Origin: Hydrogenophaga sp. SL48 | GTDB lineage: Bacteria > Pseudomonadota > Gammaproteobacteria > Burkholderiales > Burkholderiaceae_C | Length of the DNA: 64,000 bases | Direction of reading: 5' to 3' | Assembly (NCBI RefSeq): GCF_021729865.1 | Contig: NZ_CP063400.1 | Coordinates: forward strand, 4,960,001-5,024,000 | Shown: piece by piece, positions 1 to 7,813 of the stretch | Numbering within the stretch: position 1 is the first letter of the stretch | How the letters are laid out: every line of letters starts with the position of its first letter | Program-made: the position numbers and the translations under genes | Notes under the pieces: model-generated | Told to the model about the DNA's origin: nothing | Databases searched by the model: none | The model's input: only the letters and a program-made list of their open reading frames with translations

Positions 1-527
1 ACGGCATCCGCTTGGTGATGCTGGTCAACGACGTGTCGCTGCGCAACCTGATCCCCAACGAGCTGGCCAAGGGCTTCGGCTTCTTCCAGAGCAAACCGGC
101 CACAGCCTTCAGCCCGGTCGCCGTCACGCCCGACGAGCTGGGCGACGCCTGGCAGGGCGGGCGCCTGCACCTCACGCTGCAGTCGACCTGGAACGGCCGC
201 AAGGTCGGCATGTGCGACGCCGGCCCCGAAATGACCTTTCATTTCGGCCAGCTCATCGCCCACATCGGCAAGACGCGAAACGTCCGCGCCGGCTCCATCG
301 TGGGCAGCGGCACGGTGAGCAACAAGGGCATCGAGGTGGATGGCAAGAAGGACTGGCCCAAGGGCTACAGCTGCATCGCCGAAAAGCGCTGCATCGAGAC
401 CATTCTGGATGGCAAGCCGACGACCGAATTCATGAAGTTCGGCGACACCATCCGCATCGAGATGAAGGGCAAGGACGGCCAGAGCATCTTCGGCGCCATC
501 GACCAGAAGATCGCGTCGCTGGACTGA
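1..527 (+). CDS. fumarylacetoacetate hydrolase family protein, 3' part
   Basis: The gene enters from the left edge, so the start is missing and 174 codons are visible (first full codon at 3). The visible part reads as the C-terminal half of a FAH-fold enzyme: an ND-S-R stretch near the edge (NDVSLRNLIP), a substrate-side FFQSKPATAFSPVA segment, the family-typical GSGTVSN turn, and a final FGDTIRIEM strand. FAH-fold enzymes are metal-dependent C-C bond hydrolases, decarboxylases or isomerases acting on 2-oxo acids, often in aromatic or sugar acid breakdown. The substrate cannot be assigned from this fragment. The stop is followed after 65 bp by the convergent VOC gene. Confidence 0.85.
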   Translation, partial: GIRLVMLVNDVSLRNLIPNELAKGFGFFQSKPATAFSPVAVTPDELGDAWQGGRLHLTLQSTWNGRKVGMCDAGPEMTFHFGQLIAHIGKTRNVRAGSIVGSGTVSNKGIEVDGKKDWPKGYSCIAEKRCIETILDGKPTTEFMKFGDTIRIEMKGKDGQSIFGAIDQKIASLD

Positions 528-592
528 TCCCCACGGCAGTCAACCGTTGTCCAGGGCCCTTCGGGGCCCTGTGTCATGGAGGCGCCGCCGGT

Positions 593-1033
593 TCAGCTGG
601 CGAACATCGCGTCCAGCGTGGCAAATCCCTTCACCTCGATCGGGTTGCCGAAGGGATCGCAGAAGAACATCGTCCATTGCTCGCCCGGCTGCCCTTCGAA
701 GCGGCATTGCGGCGGCAGCACGAAGTCCACGCCCGCGGCCTGCAGGCGCGCTGCCAGCGCCTGCCACTCGGGCAAGCGCATCACGAGACCGAAATGAGGC
801 ATTGGCACCAGGTGCTCGCCCACCCGGCCGGTGCGCGTGGTCTTGAACGGCTCCCCCAGGTGCAGCGAGATCTGGTGGCTGAAGAAGTCGAAGTCCACCC
901 AGGTGTCGGTGCTGCGGCCCTCGGTGCAACCCAGCACGCCGCCGTAGAAGCGGCGCGCCTCGTCAAGATCGGTGACGTGGAACGCGAAGTGAAACAGGCT
1001 GCGCGCGGGCAGGGTGGTGGGCTGGATGGACAT
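593..1033 (-). CDS. VOC (glyoxalase/dioxygenase fold) protein
   Basis: 146 residues, the size of a single-module vicinal oxygen chelate protein. The paired beta-alpha-beta-beta-beta repeats are recognisable: FHFAFHVTDLDEARRFYG opens the first, FGLVMRLPEWQALAARLQAAG the second, and FFCDPFGNPIEVKGF is the conserved closing strand with the metal-binding Glu. Likely metal ligands are the His in FAFHV, the His of MPHFGL and that Glu. The start was taken at ATG 1033. A longer reading would run back through the terminator hairpin at 1047-1080 and is not credible. No operon partner. The reaction (glyoxalase, dioxygenase or resistance type) is not determined by the sequence. Confidence 0.85.
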   Translation of the reverse strand: MSIQPTTLPARSLFHFAFHVTDLDEARRFYGGVLGCTEGRSTDTWVDFDFFSHQISLHLGEPFKTTRTGRVGEHLVPMPHFGLVMRLPEWQALAARLQAAGVDFVLPPQCRFEGQPGEQWTMFFCDPFGNPIEVKGFATLDAMFAS

Positions 1034-1046
1034 CGCCGCAGAATAA

Positions 1047-1080
1047 CAAAAGCCCACCGGCGCGTGCCGGTGGGCTTTTG
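1047..1080 (-). terminator. Rho-independent terminator hairpin
   Basis: A perfect 15-bp stem (CAAAAGCCCACCGGC, 1047-1061) pairs with 1066-1080 around a 4-base GCGT loop. On the minus strand the stem ends in TTTTG followed by TTATT. It lies about 90 bp beyond the stop of the minus-strand gene at 1170-1547 and just before the VOC start, so it probably ends the upstream two-gene unit. Confidence 0.8.
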
Positions 1081-1130
1081 CATTTGTGTTTTCCATGGTG
1101 CCGGAGCGCCGCAATGCGCTTCTAACCCCA

Positions 1131-1169
1131 GTGCCTCCCCCTGGGGGTGACGCGAAGCGGCGCGGGGGG
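1131..1169 (-). repeat. intergenic palindromic repeat, short copy (A)
   Basis: Partial copy of the dispersed GC-rich repeat, containing the CCCCC-GGGGG hairpin, then GACGCGAAGCGGCGC and a G6 end. It abuts the stop codon of the gene at 1170-1547 with no gap. The segment GACGCGAAGCGGCGC is shared with the copy at 26192-26270. The outer CCGGC/GCCGG hairpin of the longer copies is missing here. Confidence 0.6.
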
Positions 1170-1547
1170 CTACTTCATGCTCGGATCGGCGGCGGTCTGG
1201 TCGTACCGGGTGAAGTACTGGCGTGCCATCGCGACCACCTGGGCGTCGCTCGGGTGGTCGGTGGTGACCACCTCGACCACCGCCTTGTCGACGGCGTGGG
1301 CGTTGTGCTTGCAGAAATCGCGGAACTCGATCTTGGCGTTGGCCGGGCCGGTCAGCAGCACCTCGGTCACGCCGGTCAGCGCGTCAGCGATCTGCTTGAA
1401 GAAGTCCTTGTCGGCGCCGACGTGGCCGTGTTTGGGCGTGTGGTGGCTGCGTGCCTTGATCCGCTGTGCCTCGACGTGCTCCTTGTCGAACATCAGCACG
1501 TGGGCTTCGGTGTGGTCCATCCAGACAACGGCGTGGAAAGTGGTCAT
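1170..1547 (-). CDS. small eRF1-domain-1-like ('translational machinery') protein
   Basis: 125 residues starting at ATG 1547, with AAGGAAAA upstream. The N-terminus (TFHAVVWMDHTEAHVLMFD) and the segment HVGADKDFFKQIADALTG-EVLLTGPANAKIEF resemble small bacterial proteins named for similarity to the first domain of eukaryotic release factor 1. No catalytic role is established for that family as far as I know. It lies 37 bp downstream of a DksA-like gene and is probably co-transcribed with it from the region holding an FNR-like palindrome. That suggests a stress or low-oxygen response role, which is inference. A generic host-attachment-like protein is the main alternative. Confidence 0.55.
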   Translation of the reverse strand: MTTFHAVVWMDHTEAHVLMFDKEHVEAQRIKARSHHTPKHGHVGADKDFFKQIADALTGVTEVLLTGPANAKIEFRDFCKHNAHAVDKAVVEVVTTDHPSDAQVVAMARQYFTRYDQTAADPSMK

Positions 1548-1584
1548 GCGGGTTTTCCTTGGAAAGGGTGGGTTGGGAAAGGGA

Positions 1585-1971
1585 TCAGTAGCTGGCCGGG
1601 CGCACCGCGCCGCTGGCCTGTTCGGTCTTGTCCTGGCAGCCCACGCAGCGCAGGGCCGTGGGGTTGGCGTGCAACCGGGCGTTGGCGATGGCGTCGCCGC
1701 AGTCGACACACAGGCCATAGCTGCCGTCGGCGATGCGCTGCAGCGCGGCGTCGATGGCAATCAGCTCGGCCGACTCGCGCTCTTCCAGCGCAAAGGCCAG
1801 GTCACGTTCGGCGTCGGCCTGCGCCCAGTCGTCGCTCTCGTGCTCACGGGCCTCGGCGGCCGCTTCGGCCCGGCCGATCTGGCCGCCGCGCTGCGCGCGC
1901 AATTGGGCCAGCACGTCTGCGCGCATGCCGCGCAACTGTTGGGAAAAGGTGTCTGAGAGGGGGGTGGTCAT
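1585..1971 (-). CDS. DksA/TraR-type zinc-finger protein
   Basis: 128 residues from ATG 1971. The C-terminal four-cysteine finger is intact: C88-x2-C91 (GLCVDCG) and C109-x2-C112 (RCVGCQ), preceded by an acidic, alanine-rich helical region (about 35-80) that corresponds to the DksA coiled coil. DksA-family proteins enter the RNA polymerase secondary channel and modulate initiation, usually with ppGpp. This is a short accessory paralogue, not the 150-residue housekeeping DksA. It is first in a probable two-gene unit with the eRF1-like gene. The upstream 205 bp is a divergent promoter region with a TTGAC-N4-GTCAA palindrome. Confidence 0.85.
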   Translation of the reverse strand: MTTPLSDTFSQQLRGMRADVLAQLRAQRGGQIGRAEAAAEAREHESDDWAQADAERDLAFALEERESAELIAIDAALQRIADGSYGLCVDCGDAIANARLHANPTALRCVGCQDKTEQASGAVRPASY

Positions 1972-2053
1972 GTGTTCTTCTCGTGAATTGGTGATCGGAA
2001 AAGGCGGTTCCTGAACTGTGAACCCATGTTGCACCCGCCGTCTGTGCGGTGCC

Positions 2054-2067
2054 TTGACCAACGTCAA
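2054..2067. promoter_or_regulatory. FNR/ANR-like palindrome
   Basis: TTGAC-CAAC-GTCAA, a perfect inverted repeat with a 4-base centre, extended by one more C/G pair on each side. It matches the geometry of FNR/ANR/DNR operators (TTGAT-N4-ATCAA), with C/G instead of T/A at the inner position. It sits 82 bp upstream of the DksA-like start (minus) and 110 bp upstream of the enoyl-CoA hydratase start (plus), so it could act on either. I saw no convincing -10 element to fix the direction. Confidence 0.45.
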
Positions 2068-2176
2068 GCTGTCCCGCCGGGGGCGCTGTGGCTAGGGGCA
2101 AATCCCCGGCGGACACCCGGCGAATCGGACGCAGAATCGGGCGCATGTTCCGACCCTTTTCCCAGGAGTGCCATTG

Positions 2177-3016
2177 ATGCCCGCCGTCGACTACAGCCGT
2201 TACCAGACCCTCGCCATCACCCGGCGCGGCCCCGCCGTGAACGGCGTGCCTTCGGTGCTCGACATCCAGATGCGCGCCGATGGCCCGGGCGGCAACGGCA
2301 AGCTGCCCACCGCCGGCCACGACGGTCACTGGGAGCTGAGCGAGATCTGGCGCGATGTGGGGCGTGACGACTCGGTGCGCTGTGCCGTGCTGCGCGGCAG
2401 CGGCCAGGGTTTCTCGGGCGGCGGCGACCTCGCGCTGGTGCAGGACATGGCGACCGATTTCGAGGTGCGCACCCGCGTCTGGAAGGAGGCGCGCGACCTG
2501 GTCTACAACGTCATCAACTGCGACAAGCCCATCGTCAGTGCCATGCACGGCCCGGCCGTGGGCGCGGGCCTGGTGGCCGGCCTGCTGGCCGACATCTCCA
2601 TCGCGGCCAAGAGCGCGAAGATCGTCGATGGCCACACGCGCCTGGGTGTGGCGGCCGGTGACCACGCGGCCATCGTCTGGCCCTTGCTGTGCGGGCTGGC
2701 TAAGGCCAAGTACTACCTCATGCTGTGCGAACCGATCAGTGGCGAAGAGGCCGAGCGCATCGGGCTGGTGTCGCTCGCGGTGGACGAGGCGCAGTTGCTC
2801 GACAAGGCCTACGAGGTCGCCGACCGCCTGGCCTCGGGCAGCCAGACCGCGATCCGCTGGACCAAGTACTCGCTCAACAACTGGCTGCGCCAGGCCGGCC
2901 CCGCGTTCGACACCTCGCTGGCGCTGGAATTCATGGGTTTTGCCGGGCCCGATGTGCGCGAAGGTGTGGCATCCTTGCGTGAGCGACGCGCCCCCCGCTA
3001 CGGCGTGGACGACTGA
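2177..3016 (+). CDS. enoyl-CoA hydratase/isomerase family protein
   Basis: 279 residues with the crotonase fold. The first oxyanion-hole motif [11 protein letters not shown] lies near residue 80 and the second, AVGAGLVAG, near 130. A catalytic-loop-like [14 protein letters not shown] follows. The expected Glu pair of classical hydratases is not obvious, so another crotonase reaction (isomerase, dehalogenase-like or hydrolase) is possible. AGGAG at 2164-2168 sits 8 bp before ATG 2177 and decides this start over GTG 2168. It is followed 53 bp later by phaM, a PHA granule gene, which is compatible with a role in acyl-CoA or PHA metabolism but does not prove it. Confidence 0.85.
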   Translation: MPAVDYSRYQTLAITRRGPAVNGVPSVLDIQMRADGPGGNGKLPTAGHDGHWELSEIWRDVGRDDSVRCAVLRGSGQGFSGGGDLALVQDMATDFEVRTRVWKEARDLVYNVINCDKPIVSAMHGPAVGAGLVAGLLADISIAAKSAKIVDGHTRLGVAAGDHAAIVWPLLCGLAKAKYYLMLCEPISGEEAERIGLVSLAVDEAQLLDKAYEVADRLASGSQTAIRWTKYSLNNWLRQAGPAFDTSLALEFMGFAGPDVREGVASLRERRAPRYGVDD

Positions 3017-3069
3017 GCACCCGATCCGGCAGCGACCTTTCTTCCCAGATCACCCCAGAGGAGACAGCC

Positions 3070-4164
3070 ATGAGCGACGCCAGCGGTTTCGGCAAATTCG
3101 TGCCCGGTTTCGAGTTCCTGCAAAACCTCGCGGGGCAGGCCGCCGGTGGCGTGGTCCAGGGCCTGGGCAAAAGCGTGCCGCAGATGCCCAACCTCGGCAA
3201 CTGGGTGGCCCCCACCTTCAACGTCGAGGACCTGGAAAAACGCATCGACGAGCTCAAGGCCGTGCAGTTCTGGCTCGACCAGAACGCCAAGGCGCTGGCC
3301 GCCACCATCCAGGCGCTGGAGGTGCAGAAGATGACGCTGGCCACGCTCAAGACCATGAACTTCAGCCTGGGCGACGTGGCCAATTCGCTCAAGCTCAAGG
3401 CCACCGAGGCCATGGCCGGGTTCGCCGGGGTCGTGCCGGCCCCCGCTGCGCCCAAGGGCTTCGCCGGTCTGGAGATCCCGCCCCGCACCTACGGTGAGCG
3501 GGCGCCCGAGCCGGAAGTCGAAGACAACGAGGAAGACGCGGAGGACGACGCCCCCGAGGAAGCCGCCGCACCCGAGCCGGTGAAGAAGTCGCGCAAGGCC
3601 GCCGCAGCGGCGACGGGCGAGCCGTCCGCGCTCACCGGCGGCGTGATCGATCCGCTGCAGTGGTGGGGCGCGCTGTCGCAGCAGTTCCAGCAGATCGCGA
3701 CCACGGCGATGAAAGACGTGGCCAAACAGGGCGCGCTCGACGCGACGCGCAACGTCGCCAGCGGCCTGACCGAGCAGGCGGTGAAGACGGCCACCGGCAT
3801 GGCCGGCAAGGCGGGCCGAAAGATCGGCGACAGCGTGGCACGCAATGTCGGCATGGCGGCCGGCATGGGCCAGGCGGCGGTGCGCGCGGTCAGCGGCAAG
3901 AAGGCCCCGGTCAAGGCCAAGGCCCCAGCCCCGGCGCCCGCTCCGAAAGCCAAAGCCAAAGCCAAACCCCAGCCCGCCGCGAAGAAAAAGGCGGTGCGCC
4001 GCCCCGCCGCCAGCCCGGCGCCCGTGGCGGCGCAGCCCCTGTCCACCGGCGACTGGCCGATGCCCACCGCCTTTTTCCCCGGCTTCATGCCGGCCCAGAA
4101 GCCCGCCGCCGCCCCGGCCGCGCGCAAGGCCGCCGCCAAAAAGAAACCCGCTGCGCGCCGCTGA
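3070..4164 (+). CDS. phaM: PhaM-type PHA granule/DNA-binding protein
   Basis: The first ~100 residues carry the PhaM signature: KFVPGFEFLQNL, PQMPNLGNWVAPTFNVEDLE and ELKAVQFWLDQNAKALAATI. In known systems PhaM binds PHB synthase PhaC and DNA, and so tethers polyhydroxybutyrate granules to the nucleoid. At 364 residues it is longer than I expect for PhaM. An acidic linker (about 140-165), an alanine-rich segment starting PLQWWGALSQQFQQI (about 195) and a Lys/Ala/Pro tail (about 275-335, H1-histone-like) follow, then WPMPTAFFPGF and another basic tail. SD GAGGAGAC precedes ATG 3070. The FIST gene follows 26 bp downstream and is probably co-transcribed. Confidence 0.85.
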   Translation: MSDASGFGKFVPGFEFLQNLAGQAAGGVVQGLGKSVPQMPNLGNWVAPTFNVEDLEKRIDELKAVQFWLDQNAKALAATIQALEVQKMTLATLKTMNFSLGDVANSLKLKATEAMAGFAGVVPAPAAPKGFAGLEIPPRTYGERAPEPEVEDNEEDAEDDAPEEAAAPEPVKKSRKAAAAATGEPSALTGGVIDPLQWWGALSQQFQQIATTAMKDVAKQGALDATRNVASGLTEQAVKTATGMAGKAGRKIGDSVARNVGMAAGMGQAAVRAVSGKKAPVKAKAPAPAPAPKAKAKAKPQPAAKKKAVRRPAASPAPVAAQPLSTGDWPMPTAFFPGFMPAQKPAAAPAARKAAAKKKPAARR

Positions 4165-4190
4165 GCGCCCAGCCCGCGAAACCGTCCCGC

Positions 4191-5489
4191 ATGAAGCTCT
4201 TTCCCTACGCCCACGCCACCCACCCGCAATGGCGCATGGCCGCCGCGCTGGTGCTCGCTCAGTTGCGCGCGCAGATGGCGCTGCCGACCTACGCCCACGC
4301 GCCCGCGCTGGCCCTGCTCTACATCACCGACCACTACGCCGCACAGGCCCAGGACATCCTCAGTCACCTCAGCGCCGAGTTGCCCGAGGTGACCGACTGG
4401 GCCGGCACCGTGGGGGTGGGCATTGCGGCCAACAACGTCGAGTACTTCGACGAGCCCGCGCTCGCAGTGATGCTCTGCGACCTGAGCCCCGACCAGTACC
4501 GCGTATTCAGCGGCGTGGCGCCGCTGCCCGCGAGCGGCTCCGAGCCTGGCGGCTTTGTCGCCCACACCGCGCTGCTGCACGCCGACCCCGGCTCGAACGA
4601 TCTCGCCGAACTCATTGCCGAGGTGGCCGAGCGCACGCAGTCGGGCTATGTGTTCGGCGGGCTCGTGGGCAGCCGCTCGGCCAGCGTGCAGTTTGCGGCC
4701 AGCAGCGCCGGCAACCTGAACGGGCAGGGGGCGGCCGGCGGCGTGTTGTCGGGCGGGCTCAGCGGTGTCGCCTTCGGGCCGGACGTGGCCCTGGTGTCGC
4801 GCGTCACCCAGGGTGCGCAGCCGGTGGACCGCGAGCGCGAGATCACCGCCGTGGACGGCAACCTGGTGCTGGAGCTCGACGGCGAACCCGCGCTCGACGT
4901 GTTGTTGCGCGAGCTGGGCGTGTCGCTGGCGCAGCCGCAGCAGGCCATGGAGCGGCTGCGCCGCACGCTGGTGGGTCTCACCCTGCCGCAGCACCGCCTG
5001 GCCGACGGCGAGGGCGCGTTGCGGCGCCAGGTGCGCGGCCAGTTCGGCCCCGAGGTCCTGGTGCGCCACATCATCGGCCTGGACCCGGCGCGCAAGGGCG
5101 TGGCGATCGCCGAGCACCCGCCGCTGGGCGCGCAGCTCGCGTTCTGCGAGCGCCACGCCAAGGCCGCGAGCGCCGACCTGGTGCGCGTGTGCAGCGAGAT
5201 CCGCGAAGAGCTGGAGCCCGAAATCCTGAGCCTGAGCGCCATCACCGGTGACGCCTCCGAAGCGGAGGCGCCCGCCGCGCGTCAGATCGTGGGCGCGGTG
5301 TATGTGAGTTGCTCGGGACGGGGCGGTTTGCACTTTGGCGCGCCCAGCGCCGAGCTGCAGATCGTGCGCCGCGCGCTGGGCGACGTGCCGCTGGTCGGCT
5401 TTTTCGCTGGCGGCGAAATCGCCCACCAGCAGCTCTACGGTTACACCGGCGTGCTGACCGTGTTCACGGCGCCGGTGCCGGCACCCTGA
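4191..5489 (+). CDS. FIST signal-transduction domain protein
   Basis: 432 residues matching the two-part FIST architecture: an N-terminal module (about 15-215, ending in YVFGGLVGSRS), and a C-terminal module (about 225-425) ending GLVGFFAGGEIAHQQ-like as VGFFAGGEIAHQQLYG and YTGVLTVF. FIST proteins are proposed small-ligand (amino acid) sensors, and many stand alone without an output domain, as here. The start is ATG 4191, 26 bp after the phaM stop. The reading frame stays open further upstream, but that part is an out-of-frame shadow of phaM. The last 49 bp overlap the convergent MFS gene. Confidence 0.85.
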   Translation: MKLFPYAHATHPQWRMAAALVLAQLRAQMALPTYAHAPALALLYITDHYAAQAQDILSHLSAELPEVTDWAGTVGVGIAANNVEYFDEPALAVMLCDLSPDQYRVFSGVAPLPASGSEPGGFVAHTALLHADPGSNDLAELIAEVAERTQSGYVFGGLVGSRSASVQFAASSAGNLNGQGAAGGVLSGGLSGVAFGPDVALVSRVTQGAQPVDREREITAVDGNLVLELDGEPALDVLLRELGVSLAQPQQAMERLRRTLVGLTLPQHRLADGEGALRRQVRGQFGPEVLVRHIIGLDPARKGVAIAEHPPLGAQLAFCERHAKAASADLVRVCSEIREELEPEILSLSAITGDASEAEAPAARQIVGAVYVSCSGRGGLHFGAPSAELQIVRRALGDVPLVGFFAGGEIAHQQLYGYTGVLTVFTAPVPAP

Positions 5490-6715
5490 CCGCGACGCGG
5501 CGCGCGCCGCAGCAGGAACACCACGATCGCCAGGTTCAGCAGGTTGAAGCCGATGCCGTTGATGAACGCGGCCTGGTAGGAGCCGGTCAGGTCGAAGATC
5601 ACCCCCGACATCCAGCCGCCCAGCGCCATGCCGAACAGCGTGGCCATCAGCACGGTGCCGGTGCGCGCGCCGGCCTGCGCGGGCGAGAAATGTTCGCGCA
5701 CGATCAGCGCGTAGCTGGGCACGATGCCGCCCTGGAACAGGCCGAACAGGCCCGAGATCAGGTACAGCGGCACCAGCCCGTCGAACGGCAGGAACATCAG
5801 CAGCGCCACGCCTTGCAGCACCGAACCCAGCAGCAGGGTGCGCAGGCCGCCGATGCGGTCGGAGATCCAGCCCGAGATCAGGCGGCTCGCGATGCCCATG
5901 CCGAGCATCACCGAGAGCATCTCCGCGCCGCGCGCCGCGCCAAACCCGAGATCGGTGCAGTAGGCCACGATGTGCACCTGCGGCATCGACATCGCGACAC
6001 AACACGACACGCCGGCCACGCACAGCAGCGCCTGCAGCGTGCCGGGCGAGAGGCCGAGCGGGCGCTCGGTGTTCACTGAAAGACCCGGTTGCGATGCCGC
6101 GGCGACCGGCGCGGGCAGCTCGGGCGGCCGGCGGCGCAAGACCAGCGCCAGCGGCAGCATCACCACCAGGCAGAAGGCGCCGATGCCCATGTAGGTCTGG
6201 CGCCAGCCGTGGGACTCGACGAAGTGCTGGATCACCGGCGGCCAGACCGCGCCGGCCAGGTAGTTGCCGCTCATGCAGATCGCCAGCGCGGTGCCGCGCC
6301 GCCGCGTGAACCAGCGCGAGGTGTCGGCCACCAGCGGCGCGAACGTGGCCGAGGTGCCGAGCAGGCCCATCAGGAGGCCCTGCGCCAGGCTGAACTGCCA
6401 GAGGCTGCCCGACGCGCCCGCCGCAATGAGACCGAGACCCAGACCGACCGAGCCGCCGAGCACCGGCACCATCACGCCAAACCGGTCGGCGAGCTTGCCC
6501 ATCAGCACGCCGCCGAGGCCGAAGCCCACCATGGTCAGTGTGTAAGGCAGCGAGGCGTCACCACGCGCCACGTCAAAGTCGGCCTGGATGCGCGGCAACA
6601 CCACCGTCACCGAATACATGCCGACGCCGCCCAGCGTCATCAGCGCCAGCGACACCATCAACCGGCACCACGCGTAGGGTGATTCAGCGTTGGCGTCGGG
6701 CGGCTGCGGGTTCAT
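5441..6715 (-). CDS. MFS transporter
   Basis: 424 residues with about 12 hydrophobic segments. The MFS loop 2-3 motif appears as GKLADRFGVMVPV, and a second-half counterpart as SGWISDRIGGLRTLL. RRRGTALAICMSGNYLAGAVWPP is typical of the oxalate/formate- and monocarboxylate-type MFS groups, so an organic anion substrate is plausible but not shown. Its ATG (6713-6715) overlaps the ProQ stop as ATGA, implying translational coupling with the upstream RNA chaperone gene. The 3' end runs 49 bp into the convergent FIST gene. Confidence 0.85.
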   Translation of the reverse strand: MNPQPPDANAESPYAWCRLMVSLALMTLGGVGMYSVTVVLPRIQADFDVARGDASLPYTLTMVGFGLGGVLMGKLADRFGVMVPVLGGSVGLGLGLIAAGASGSLWQFSLAQGLLMGLLGTSATFAPLVADTSRWFTRRRGTALAICMSGNYLAGAVWPPVIQHFVESHGWRQTYMGIGAFCLVVMLPLALVLRRRPPELPAPVAAASQPGLSVNTERPLGLSPGTLQALLCVAGVSCCVAMSMPQVHIVAYCTDLGFGAARGAEMLSVMLGMGIASRLISGWISDRIGGLRTLLLGSVLQGVALLMFLPFDGLVPLYLISGLFGLFQGGIVPSYALIVREHFSPAQAGARTGTVLMATLFGMALGGWMSGVIFDLTGSYQAAFINGIGFNLLNLAIVVFLLRRAPRRGQGAGTGAVNTVSTPV

Positions 6716-7590
6716 GGTGCGGGCGGAGGGGTCTCTGGCGCCGGGTCTGCTTCGTTGGCCGCGCGGGCCACCACGGCCGTGTCCGGCGCGGGCGCCAGGG
6801 CCTGGCGGGCCAGGTGAGCGCGCGCGCGCTCCAGCGTGCGGTTGGCGTCGAGCACGTGCATGCCGTACATGTCGGCAAAGGCTTCCACGGTTTTGCCGCT
6901 GGCGTCGAAGGCGCGCAGCAGCGCTTCTTCGCGTGCTTCGCGCGTCGCGGCCACGGCCAGCGCGTCCTGGGTGAGCTGGTTCACCTCTTCGTCGCGGCCG
7001 CGCACGCGCTGGGCGTACTCGTCGCGCGGCAGGCCCGAGGCTTCGTACGCCTGCAGGATGCGCTGGCGCAGCTTGGGGCGCAGGTCTTCGCGGCTGCGCG
7101 CGCCACGGCGGCGGAACACCTCGATCAGCGCGTGGTGCACCTGCTCGGGTGTGAGCGCTTCCACGGGCTGGCCGCTCAGGTCGTGCCGCGGCAGGCCCGA
7201 GGCCACCACCGTGAGGTAACGCGAGGAGCGCGCGTGCAGCGCCAGCGCGGCCTTCAGGCTGTCCTTGTCCAGCACATCGGGGTGGGCCGCGAGCAGGTCT
7301 TCATAGATGCCGCGCTTGAGCGGCAGCAGCGGCTCGCCAAACAGCACGGGGACCAGGGTGGCCAGCTGGTCGAGCACGGGGTGCGGGCGCGCGGGCGCCT
7401 GGCCGGCGGGACGCTCGGCGTTGGCCGGGCGCTGCGGGCGGCGGCCGCCGCCGTTGCGACCGCCGGAGTTGCCCCTGTTGCGCCCCTCGTTGCGGCGGGG
7501 CGGTCGGTCGGCACCGGCCGGTTGCGCCGCGGGGCTGTCAGCGGGTGCCGGTGCGGCGTTGTCGGGCGTGTCGTGGTCGGTGGCGTTCAT
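6712..7590 (-). CDS. ProQ/FinO domain RNA chaperone
   Basis: 292 residues. A low-complexity N-terminus (1-60, rich in Asn, Gly, Arg and Pro, with RNRGNSGGRNGGGRRPQRP) precedes the ProQ/FinO fold (about 68-180): LVPVLFGEPLLPLKRGIYEDL, HARSSRYLTVVASGLPRHDLSG. The C-terminal half is helical and ends in a Pro/Ala tail. ProQ-type proteins bind structured small RNAs and 3' UTRs. The start is ATG 7590, since the frame stays open upstream but without family similarity. The MFS gene follows with a 4-bp overlap. Betaproteobacterial relatives are typically this extended form. Confidence 0.85.
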   Translation of the reverse strand: MNATDHDTPDNAAPAPADSPAAQPAGADRPPRRNEGRNRGNSGGRNGGGRRPQRPANAERPAGQAPARPHPVLDQLATLVPVLFGEPLLPLKRGIYEDLLAAHPDVLDKDSLKAALALHARSSRYLTVVASGLPRHDLSGQPVEALTPEQVHHALIEVFRRRGARSREDLRPKLRQRILQAYEASGLPRDEYAQRVRGRDEEVNQLTQDALAVAATREAREEALLRAFDASGKTVEAFADMYGMHVLDANRTLERARAHLARQALAPAPDTAVVARAANEADPAPETPPPAP

Positions 7591-7718
7591 GGTGGCGTGC
7601 GGAGCAGAAATGAAAGAAGCCCGATTCCCGGGCAAGCCCGACATCATGCCAGCCCGGCCCATCGGACCGTCACAGCGGCAAGGCAAGCCCCGCAGAACCG
7701 ATCCGCAACGCGAGAAGT

Positions 7719-7806
7719 GAAGTTCATCCCAGAACGCCGCGGAGCCGGCTTTGCCGGGCCGCCAGCGTTGCCCCCTTGAGGGGGTCGCGCGCAGCGCGGC
7801 GGGGGT
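7719..7806 (-). repeat. intergenic palindromic repeat (B)
   Basis: Full copy of the dispersed repeat. In plus orientation it reads GAAGTTCATCCCAG, then GGAGCCGGCTTTGCCGGGCC, CCCCCTTGAGGGGG, GCGCGCAGCGCGGC and a G5T end. It begins 7 bp after the stop of the minus-strand XRE gene. The two hairpins (CCGGC-TTT-GCCGG and CCCCCTTGAGGGGG) are perfect. Confidence 0.75.
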
Positions 7807-7813
7807 GGACGGT

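Noticed and set aside
1034..1114. N-terminal extension of the VOC protein
   Set aside because: It would translate the terminator hairpin at 1047-1080. The internal ATG 1033 gives the normal length.
3489..6023. Long open frame on the minus strand (about 840 codons) across phaM, FIST and part of the MFS gene
   Set aside because: Its translation is His/Arg/Ala-rich with no family resemblance. It is the expected shadow of GC-rich genes in another frame.
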